A stretch of DNA of 9,247 nt from Pelotomaculum sp. (GTDB lineage: Bacteria; Bacillota; Desulfotomaculia; Desulfotomaculales; Pelotomaculaceae), in assembly GCA_022839445.1 (NCBI GenBank), contig JALHFC010000032.1, forward strand, positions 1-9,247. The letters run 5' to 3'. The notes beneath the pieces were generated by a model that saw only the letters and a program-made list of their open reading frames with translations, was not told the origin of the DNA and searched no databases. Within the stretch, counting starts at the first letter, position 1. The number at the start of each line of letters is the position of its first letter. Position numbers and translations under genes: made by a program. This document shows, in pieces, positions 1-5,003 of this stretch.

Positions 1-77
<77 letters not shown>

Positions 78-82
78 TAATA

Positions 83-156
83 TGGAGCGGGTGATGGGAA
101 TCGAACCCACGTACCCGGCTTGGAAGGCCGGTGCTCTACCATTGAGCTACACCCGC
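83..156 (-). tRNA. tRNA-Gly (anticodon TCC)
   Basis: The minus strand gives a full cloverleaf. The acceptor GCGGGTG pairs with CACCCGC and the D stem is GCTC/GAGC. The anticodon stem CCGGC/GCCGG encloses CTTCCAA, giving anticodon TCC, which reads GGA and, by wobble, other glycine codons. The T arm is GTGGG-TTCGATT-CCCAT. The discriminator is T, with an encoded CCA at 85-83. It is the first gene of the tRNA pair, about 30 nt downstream of a near-consensus promoter. Confidence 0.97.
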
Positions 157-188
157 TTAATCAACACGAGCTTTTTAAAGCAATTATT

Positions 189-217
189 ATTATAACCAAA
201 AAATCGCCCGGCGTCAA
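189..217 (-). promoter_or_regulatory. Sigma-A-type promoter of the tRNA-Gly/tRNA-Arg unit
   Basis: On the minus strand TTGACG (217-212) and TATAAT (194-189) are separated by exactly 17 nt. This is a 5/6 and 6/6 match to the housekeeping consensus with ideal spacing. Transcription would start near position 182, about 25 nt before the 5' end of tRNA-Gly, a normal stable-RNA leader. I see no terminator hairpin between the upstream phosphodiesterase gene (stop at 248) and this promoter, so readthrough from the operon may add to tRNA expression. Confidence 0.75.
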
Positions 218-247
218 AATATTTTATCGGCAAAATCTTTCTTTGTA

Positions 248-718
248 TTATACGCGGTGGATAGACGGCCTGATACCTTCCCCGTCAATTTCCAGGATGC
301 CGTAGCTTGGCCGGCCTTGATCCCTCGGAATGGCGATGCTTCCCGGGTTAAAAAGTAGAATCCCGTCTTGTTTGACGGCCTCTGCTATATGGGTGTGGCC
401 GAAAATAACGGCATCGATCTCACCCTCCCCAGCACGATCCAGAAAAGTTGCGTACCAGCCGCCGTGATTTACGGTATGGCCGTGGATCAGCAGGATCCGG
501 CGCCCGGCCAGTTCGAACAATTCCTCTAGCGGCCCCGTGGAATTATCACAGTTGCCGCACACGGCTTTTACAGGCAGCCCGGCTTCACCGGCTAGCTGGA
601 GCCCGTCTTGATAAAGATCGCCGGCATGGATCATAAAATCCACCCTGTCGGCCTTTTTAAGCACTCTACGGGCATGTACCAACCGGCCGTGGCTGTCGCT
701 AAAAACAATCACCCGCAT
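248..718 (-). CDS. YfcE/MJ0936-family metallophosphoesterase
   Basis: A 156-residue cytoplasmic protein of the calcineurin-like phosphoesterase superfamily, YfcE/MJ0936 branch (YsnB-like in Bacillus). Members are metal-dependent phosphodiesterases tested mostly on artificial substrates; the natural substrate here is unknown. The metal-binding set is complete in order: D8-x-H10 in the SDSHG motif, G33-D34, G55-N56-C57-D58 in place of the usual GNCD, H79-G-H81 and G107-H108-T109-H110. Length is typical for the single-domain family. The ATG at 718-716 is preceded by GAGGAG (733-728) 9 nt upstream, inside the end of rdgB, and only 6 nt separate the two genes. It is the last protein gene of the operon. 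The rph-rdgB-yfcE order matches rph-ysnA-ysnB in Bacillus subtilis, which supports joint expression. Confidence 0.9.
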   Translation of the reverse strand: MRVIVFSDSHGRLVHARRVLKKADRVDFMIHAGDLYQDGLQLAGEAGLPVKAVCGNCDNSTGPLEELFELAGRRILLIHGHTVNHGGWYATFLDRAGEGEIDAVIFGHTHIAEAVKQDGILLFNPGSIAIPRDQGRPSYGILEIDGEGIRPSIHRV

Positions 719-724
719 GTGCTG

Positions 725-1345
725 TCACTCCTCGTCCTCGTCGTCTTCCTCCATTATCTTTAGATCCGAGAGAATATCCAGGACACCAGCGAGCGCCCGG
801 GCGCGGTGGCTGATTTCATTTTTGATTTCCGGATCCAGCTGGGCAAATGTTTGGCCGTATTTAGGAAGGTAAAATAACGGGTCATAGCCAAACCCGCCTT
901 CACCCCGGGGTTCCTCGGCAATAACCCCGTCGCAGGCCCCCTCGGCAATGTAAACCCAACCGTCGGGCACCGCGACAGCCATTACACATTTGAATTGGGC
1001 GGCGCGGCGCTCCACAGGCACGCCCGCTAGTAGACTCAGCAGCTTTTCATTATTGGCATGGTAATCCTTTTCCTCACCGGCAAAACGGGCCGAGTAAATG
1101 CCGGGAGCGCCGTCCAGGTAATCCACTTCCAAGCCGGAGTCATCCGCCAGCGACATGGCGCCGGTTAACTCACAAGCCCGTGTTGCCTTATAAACAGCAT
1201 TTTCTCTGAAAGTTTCTCCGTTTTCTTCTATTTCTTCGATGTCGGGAAATTCGTCTATTGACATTACCTCATAACCATGCGGCGCTAAAAAATCAGATAT
1301 TTCCCTCACTTTGTCCTTGTTTTTCGTTGCCAAAACTAGCTTCAA
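725..1345 (-). CDS. rdgB: XTP/dITP pyrophosphatase (RdgB/HAM1 family)
   Basis: Non-canonical purine NTP pyrophosphatase, 206 residues. It hydrolyses XTP, dITP and ITP to the monophosphate plus pyrophosphate, keeping deaminated purines out of nucleic acids. Family motifs are all present: the N-terminal ATKNKDK (6-12), FRENAVYKA (46-54), LADDSGLEVD (66-75) with the metal-binding acidic pair D68-D69, PGIYSARFAG (81-90), GGFGYDPLF (150-158) and the C-terminal SHRARAL (179-185). The start is TTG (1345-1343), with GGGGAG 6 nt upstream inside the end of rph, whose stop codon is 2 nt away; the two are tightly coupled. The last eight or so residues form a very acidic tail (EEDDEDEE) beyond the usual end of the fold, probably unstructured. 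Pairing with RNase PH is a recurrent Firmicute arrangement and suggests shared RNA/nucleotide quality control. Confidence 0.96.
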   Translation of the reverse strand: MKLVLATKNKDKVREISDFLAPHGYEVMSIDEFPDIEEIEENGETFRENAVYKATRACELTGAMSLADDSGLEVDYLDGAPGIYSARFAGEEKDYHANNEKLLSLLAGVPVERRAAQFKCVMAVAVPDGWVYIAEGACDGVIAEEPRGEGGFGYDPLFYLPKYGQTFAQLDPEIKNEISHRARALAGVLDILSDLKIMEEDDEDEE

Positions 1346-1347
1346 AA

Positions 1348-2091
1348 TTAACTCCCCCCGATTTTCAACGCGATGTTGCCAAGCGCTTCCTTCTGGCGGG
1401 CAATCAAGCTACCGATCCCCTGCTCTGCTAGATCAATCATGCAGTTCATTTCCTGCCGGGTAAATGACGCCTCCTCGCCCGTGCCCTGCACCTCAATTAA
1501 ACGGCCGGCGCCGGTCATTACTACATTCATGTCCACCTCGGCGGCAAAATCTTCTTCATAGCACAGGTCAAGTATGATCTCGCCCTGCACCCTTCCTACA
1601 CTGGTGGCCGCGATAAAATCTGTGATAGGCATATGCTTCAGTAAACCTTGTTCCATTAGCTTGTTTAAGGCGTCAACGAGTGCCACAAAAGCGCCGGTAA
1701 TGGAGGCCGTGCGTGTGCCGCCGTCGGCCTGGATCACATCGCAATCAATCCAAACAGTGCGCTCGCCTAGCGCTACTAGGTCTACCACCGCCCGGAGCGA
1801 GCGGCCGATCAGGCGCTGGATTTCATACGTGCGCCCGCCGATCTTCCCTCTGGCCGCCTCCCTCGGTGTCCTGACTCCGGTAGCGCGGGGCAGCATACCA
1901 TACTCGGCGGTTACCCAACCTTTGCCCCCACCTTTGAGAAACATAGGCAGTTTATCTTCCACTGAAGCATTGCAGATCACCTTGGTATCCCCGACCTCGA
2001 TCAGCACCGAACCCTCGGCGTGTTTTATGTAGTTCCTGGTAATACGCACCGTACGCAACTGGCCCGGGCGCCTGCCGTCAACTCTAATCAT
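1348..2091 (-). CDS. rph: Ribonuclease PH
   Basis: Phosphorolytic 3'-5' exoribonuclease that trims the 3' ends of tRNA precursors and other RNAs, releasing nucleoside diphosphates; family members form hexamers. The 247-residue product matches the usual length of about 240-250. The phosphate-binding site is visible as R87 in the GGRTYEIQRLIGRSLR stretch and G125-T126-R127 in QADGGTRT. The acidic metal-site region is VDMNVVMT (D187). I chose the ATG at 2091-2089 because AAAAGGAG lies 6 nt upstream and the protein then begins MIRVDGRRPGQLR, the family's normal N-terminus. The frame stays open to an upstream ATG at 2130, but that would add 13 unconserved residues and bury the ribosome site. It is followed 2 nt later by rdgB. 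A gene that matures tRNA 3' ends sitting just before tRNA genes is an apt neighbour, though these tRNAs encode CCA. Confidence 0.97.
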   Translation of the reverse strand: MIRVDGRRPGQLRTVRITRNYIKHAEGSVLIEVGDTKVICNASVEDKLPMFLKGGGKGWVTAEYGMLPRATGVRTPREAARGKIGGRTYEIQRLIGRSLRAVVDLVALGERTVWIDCDVIQADGGTRTASITGAFVALVDALNKLMEQGLLKHMPITDFIAATSVGRVQGEIILDLCYEEDFAAEVDMNVVMTGAGRLIEVQGTGEEASFTRQEMNCMIDLAEQGIGSLIARQKEALGNIALKIGGS

Positions 2092-2097
2092 TGTCTG

Positions 2098-2105
2098 CTC
2101 CTTTT
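2098..2105 (-). promoter_or_regulatory. Ribosome binding site deciding the rph start
   Basis: The minus strand reads AAAAGGAG, 6 nt before ATG 2091-2089. It selects this ATG over the in-frame ATG at 2130, which would translate through the site. Confidence 0.85.
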
Positions 2106-2151
2106 TAAATGTCGGTGAATGTTTGTACAAGAAAACCCATGCGCTGCGGAT

Positions 2152-2922
2152 CTAAACCCGGTACGACTCCCCTTCCCTGGCCGCTTCCACCGGACCGCTA
2201 AAAGTCTTTCGGGCCTGGCTACATAAAACACCTGGATCATATTCAGGCCAGAAGTGGGTCAGCAAAAGTCTTTTAACTCCCGCTTCCCTGGCCACTTCTC
2301 CCGCTTGGGCAGCAGTGAGGTGGATGTCTTTCATGATACCGGCATCGCTGTCCTGGCCGCTCGACTCACATAGAAAAAGGTCGGCGCCTTTAGCCAGCGC
2401 CACAAGAGCACCCGTGCGGGCGGTGTCACCGGAAAATACCAGCTTACCTTCCCCTTCCACTGCAATAGAGAACCCCGGTATGGGGTGCTTTGTCGGCGCG
2501 AAGTAGAAAGTAAGCCTGCCCAGCTCCATCTTATGGACCCAAAGGCCTCCAGGCAGACGCTCCGCCGGTAGGCTTTGAACGGCAGACACCGCGAAAGCCC
2601 GGTCATACCCAGCTAAAAGCTCGTATTCTCTCTTTGGCTCGCACGGGATAAAAAGCTGCAAAGGATCCGTGCGACTACCGTCCAACCTGGCGCCTTCAAT
2701 GGCGTGGCGCAGGGCAAAGAGGTCCAGGTAATGATCATGATGCAGGTGACTGATGACAGCCGCGTCCAGGGAGCGAAAATCAATGAACCCCATCAAACGG
2801 CTTAAAACCCCGTTCCCCGCCTCCAGCAATATGTTTAGCCCGCCGCTGCGGATAAGATACCCGGAGCAGGCGCCTCCGGCGCGGGGATAAGGCGCCCAGC
2901 AACCCAGCACAGTAAGCTCCAT
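2152..2922 (-). CDS. Metallo-beta-lactamase-fold hydrolase, RNase Z/YhfI-like
   Basis: A 256-residue cytoplasmic metallo-hydrolase. The zinc-binding set is complete: H59-x-H61-x-D63-H64, H146 (in TKHPIPGF), D166 in the FSGDTA motif and H223 in LTHFWP. A further H201 lies in the HLTAAQAGE segment typical of RNase Z-like and YhfI-like proteins. It lacks the long exosite arm of true tRNase Z, so I would not call it RNase Z; the substrate is unknown. E34 (LLEAGNG) stands where family members usually have Asp in LLDxGxG. The ATG at 2922-2920 is chosen because GGAG (2933-2930) lies 7 nt upstream; a TTG two codons earlier is only 1 nt from that site. It lies 38 nt after the activator gene and 60 nt before rph, with no terminator visible, so it is probably in the same operon. 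Confidence 0.9.
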   Translation of the reverse strand: MELTVLGCWAPYPRAGGACSGYLIRSGGLNILLEAGNGVLSRLMGFIDFRSLDAAVISHLHHDHYLDLFALRHAIEGARLDGSRTDPLQLFIPCEPKREYELLAGYDRAFAVSAVQSLPAERLPGGLWVHKMELGRLTFYFAPTKHPIPGFSIAVEGEGKLVFSGDTARTGALVALAKGADLFLCESSGQDSDAGIMKDIHLTAAQAGEVAREAGVKRLLLTHFWPEYDPGVLCSQARKTFSGPVEAAREGESYRV

Positions 2923-2929
2923 GATCAAT

Positions 2930-2933
2930 CTCC
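2930..2933 (-). promoter_or_regulatory. Ribosome binding site deciding the MBL-fold gene start
   Basis: The minus strand reads AAAAAGGAGA. The spacing is 7 nt to ATG 2922-2920 but only 1 nt to the in-frame TTG at 2928-2926, so the ATG is the credible start. Confidence 0.75.
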
Positions 2934-2960
2934 TTTTTACATTTTATAACCCTACGGAAG

Positions 2961-3719
2961 TTAACGCATGGCTTCAACACAACAACCGATTGCGCCGGCG
3001 TATTCCGGGTTTTCCGGGACAACGACCTGCGCGCCCGTTTTTTCCGCGATGATCAGCCTAAGGGCTTCACTATACGCCACCCCGCCTGTAAAAACAATGG
3101 TTTTACTGATTAGCCTGTTTAACATGGGTAGGATACGTTTAAAAATGCTGTGGTTGACGCCGGCCGCCAGGGCGGGGATTGAATAACCTTCCACCACCTT
3201 GCCGATAAGCTCGCTCTCTCCAAAGATAGCGCAAGTTGAGGCCAGTTCTACCGGGGAGCGGTAGTGCCGGCTGAGTTCAACCAAGCTAATATTTAACGCT
3301 GCCGCCATGTTTTCAAGGTAGCGTCCGGTGCTCGCGGCGCACTTGTCGTTGGTCATGAAGTCAACCATGCGGCCCCCGCGCACCAAGGCTACCTTGCTAT
3401 CCTGCCCCCCCAGGTCCAGCAGGGTAAAGTCCGCCAGGCTAGTGAGATGTATGGCGCCTAACATGTGGGCCTTGATCTCGGGAATAACTCTAGCGCCCCT
3501 TACTTTTACCGAATGCCGCCCGTACCCGGTGGCCGTGATACCGGCGCCGGCACCAGGCAGGCCCGTGCCGGCGACGTCCAGCATAAACTTACCGGAGACC
3601 TTTTTACCGTGCGCACGGTAAAACTCCATCGTGTCGTACTTCTGCAGGCGCGGGGGGCGATCTTTTTCCATCAGCGCAATTTTCACGCTGCGGCTTCCCA
3701 GGTCAATGCCGGCAAACAC
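2961..3719 (-). CDS. ATP-dependent activator of 2-hydroxyacyl-CoA dehydratase type (HgdC/BadF-BcrA family)
   Basis: A 252-residue ASKHA-fold ATPase of the BadF/BadG/BcrA/BcrD family. Known members (HgdC/CompA type) are homodimers that hold one [4Fe-4S] cluster between subunits and use ATP hydrolysis to push an electron at very low potential into a dehydratase or reductase partner. Visible here are the phosphate-1 motif GIDLGSRSVK (4-13), phosphate-2 LDLGGQDSK (101-109) and the adenosine motif FTGGVA (210-215). The two cluster cysteines are C127 (NDKCAASTGR) and C163 (STCAIFGESE), close to C127/C166 in the glutaconyl-type enzyme. S130 replaces the usual glycine of NDKCAAGTGR. The start is GTG (3719-3717), with GAGGTGA about 9 nt upstream overlapping the TGA of the preceding dehydratase gene; 6 nt separate them, so the pair is translationally coupled. 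It acts with that neighbour, but the reaction is not determined. Confidence 0.93.
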   Translation of the reverse strand: MFAGIDLGSRSVKIALMEKDRPPRLQKYDTMEFYRAHGKKVSGKFMLDVAGTGLPGAGAGITATGYGRHSVKVRGARVIPEIKAHMLGAIHLTSLADFTLLDLGGQDSKVALVRGGRMVDFMTNDKCAASTGRYLENMAAALNISLVELSRHYRSPVELASTCAIFGESELIGKVVEGYSIPALAAGVNHSIFKRILPMLNRLISKTIVFTGGVAYSEALRLIIAEKTGAQVVVPENPEYAGAIGCCVEAMR

Positions 3720-3725
3720 AAGAGA

Positions 3726-4703
3726 TCACCTCAACATATCAAGGAAAACATCCAGGCGCATGCGGGTGCGGGCATCCAGCTTACTGGGTATATCCCCCTC
3801 CAAGGTCAGCACCGGCAAGTCGAGCTTTTTCCTCACTATTATATCTTCAATTTGGCGGTAGCAAAAGCTCTGGGCATAGTGAATGATCCCGTCCAGCTTC
3901 CTCCTGGCCACCTCCCGGCAGATGTCCTCCAGGCGAAAGAAAATCCCGTAAGGGTAGGTATACAGCCTGTACTGCTCTACCAGGTCGCGGGTCATAAAGG
4001 GCATGGTAAACTGCCTCTGCACCTCATTATACACTATCCGCGCCCCCCGCTCTTCCAAATACGGGTACAGTTCCGCCACAATTGGCGGAACTCCGATATA
4101 GCCCAGGCGCAGTTCCCCTTCCCGGGGCGGCGCCGCCCGTGCCTTCTCCAACAGATCATCTACTTCTACAGCAAACTTTTCCGGCTCACCATTAAAGTCA
4201 CTGCTGCTGATCTGGTAGAGATGGTTTTCCCACCCGCCAACGCGGTCCTCCTCCCAGGTCAGCCTGTCCAGCTCCCACACCTTCCTCCTGACCCGGTCCA
4301 GGCGGTCTTTGGCCTCCTGTACCGTCTTCCAGGAAACGCCGAAGGAAGACATCATTTTTTCTAACTGTAACCTCAGCAGGTCAGGGTCACGGTCATAAGG
4401 AAAAGCAAAAGGGACCACTTCCACACCGGCCATCTGCAGTATTTCCATCAGAGCGTGGGTATTGCTGCAGTCGCCCTGTGTCACTGCTATGATTGTGCGG
4501 ATATCCCGGTTTTTTATAACGGTGCTGTAGATACCCTTGATCCAGGCGCAGATGTTCCGGGGGAAACCGGCCAGTTCAGCTTCCTCTACCATAACACGGG
4601 GGTTTTCACCGGTGATAAAGACATTATTCAAATCTACAGGGACCCACCCGGCAGCGAAAATTACTTCCACCGGCACAGTAGTGGTAATACCGGCTTTGGA
4701 CAA
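3726..4703 (-). CDS. 2-hydroxyacyl-CoA dehydratase-family protein (HgdB/FldB-like, single subunit)
   Basis: A 325-residue protein of the HgdB/FldB/FldC/BcrB-C superfamily. Known dehydratases are heterodimers carrying [4Fe-4S] clusters and are switched on by one electron from the activator encoded next. From this start, cysteines lie at 52 (NICAWIKG), 79 (QGDCSNTH), 262 (EDICRE) and 281 (QSFCYRQIED). Three of these (52, 79, 281) are in the positions that ligate a cluster in the family. The closing LEGDIPSKLDARTR motif (about 301-314) is typical. There is only one such gene here, so it may be homodimeric, as with the E. coli YjiM/YjiL pair. The alternative is a double-cubane cluster protein, but that needs six cysteines per subunit and only four exist. 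I chose TTG 4703-4701 because AGGAG lies 7 nt upstream and the product begins MSKAGITTTVPVEV. The frame is open to a GTG at 4766 that lacks a good ribosome site. Confidence 0.88.
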   Translation of the reverse strand: MSKAGITTTVPVEVIFAAGWVPVDLNNVFITGENPRVMVEEAELAGFPRNICAWIKGIYSTVIKNRDIRTIIAVTQGDCSNTHALMEILQMAGVEVVPFAFPYDRDPDLLRLQLEKMMSSFGVSWKTVQEAKDRLDRVRRKVWELDRLTWEEDRVGGWENHLYQISSSDFNGEPEKFAVEVDDLLEKARAAPPREGELRLGYIGVPPIVAELYPYLEERGARIVYNEVQRQFTMPFMTRDLVEQYRLYTYPYGIFFRLEDICREVARRKLDGIIHYAQSFCYRQIEDIIVRKKLDLPVLTLEGDIPSKLDARTRMRLDVFLDMLR

Positions 4704-4710
4704 ACTTACA

Positions 4711-4715
4711 CTCCT
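4711..4715 (-). promoter_or_regulatory. Ribosome binding site deciding the dehydratase-family gene start
   Basis: The minus strand reads GGTAGGAG followed by 7 nt and then TTG (4703-4701). The longer frame starting with GTG at 4766 would translate across this site and has no comparable site of its own, so the TTG is preferred. Confidence 0.75.
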
Positions 4716-4801
4716 ACCTATCTTAAATTTACTTTCACCTATTATTCCCCCGGCACGTAATTCCACGCAGGCTTTAATCTTTACCTCTGCCTCATATTAA
4801 C

Positions 4802-4831
4802 AACATACTGTTATATTCCCTAACTCGGCAA
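4802..4831 (-). promoter_or_regulatory. Possible promoter of the dehydratase-activator-rph operon
   Basis: The minus strand has TTGCCG (4831-4826) and TATGTT (4807-4802) with an 18 nt spacer, each 4/6 to the consensus. This would give a leader of roughly 90 nt before the TTG at 4703. It is weak, and was picked as the best pair after the terminator; a different or activator-dependent promoter is possible. Confidence 0.25.
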
Positions 4832-4896
4832 ATGTTCCTCTTTTACAACGTAAAATTTACTCGCAAAATGCCATATTGTTCACACACATTATATTG

Positions 4897-4950
4897 CAAA
4901 AAGAATCCCGACCCTTATAAAGCATACAATACTTTAGACAGGCCGGGAAT
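4897..4950 (-). terminator. Rho-independent terminator after the amidase gene
   Basis: On the minus strand the outer arm TCCCGGCC pairs with GGTCGGGA, including one G-U pair. An inner stem TAAAG/CTTTA closes a 9 nt loop, with unpaired TGTC and TAA/G bulges between the two stems. A TTCTTTTT run follows immediately (about 4905-4898). It lies about 55 nt past the amidase stop codon. The two-part stem is longer and less regular than the permease terminator, so efficiency is uncertain. Confidence 0.65.
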
Positions 4951-5003
4951 GAGATCGGACGCTTTTATTGGCGGTCTTTCATTATTTTAAAGGTGTCAGC
5001 AAA

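Larger units (their letters stand above)
4704..5003. other. Intergenic region between amidase and dehydratase operon
   Basis: About 300 nt without a supportable gene. On the minus strand it holds the terminator of the amidase gene (4897-4950), a possible promoter for the dehydratase operon (4802-4831), and a 5' leader with the ribosome site at 4711-4715. It is AT-rich compared with the flanking genes. I see no known riboswitch core or T-box motif. A TATAAT at 4893-4888 lacks a matching -35 box. Two short inverted repeats, AACA-TAC-TGTT (4802-4812) and GTAAA-A-TTTAC (4850-4860), are too short to call operators. Confidence 0.6.

Noticed and set aside
247..252. TATAAT on the minus strand overlapping the phosphodiesterase stop codon
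   Set aside because: No -35 box is found 16-18 nt upstream. The better promoter lies at 189-217.
1574..2032. A 152-codon plus-strand open frame opposite rph
   Set aside because: It is Ser/Thr/Pro-rich with no domain and fully antisense to RNase PH, whose motifs are complete.
2102..2130. TTGTAC-17-TAAAAA as an internal promoter before rph
   Set aside because: Only three -35 bases match and the -10 would overlap the rph ribosome site.
2152..2922. True tRNase Z (tRNA 3' processing) identity for the MBL-fold gene, given the nearby tRNAs and rph
   Set aside because: It has no recognisable exosite arm and resembles YhfI-type hydrolases. The tRNAs here encode CCA, which usually blocks RNase Z processing.
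3465..4364. A 299-codon open frame on the plus strand
   Set aside because: It lies antisense across the well-supported activator and dehydratase genes, its product is a low-complexity Pro/Gln/His-rich mix with no recognisable domain, and it begins without a ribosome site. It is a codon-bias shadow.
3726..4703. Double-cubane cluster protein (DCCP) identity for the dehydratase-family gene
   Set aside because: A double-cubane cluster needs six cysteine ligands per subunit; this protein has four cysteines in all.
4888..4893. TATAAT on the minus strand after the amidase terminator
   Set aside because: The expected -35 position falls in the terminator stem (AAGGGT) and does not match; there is no extended -10 TG at the right place.
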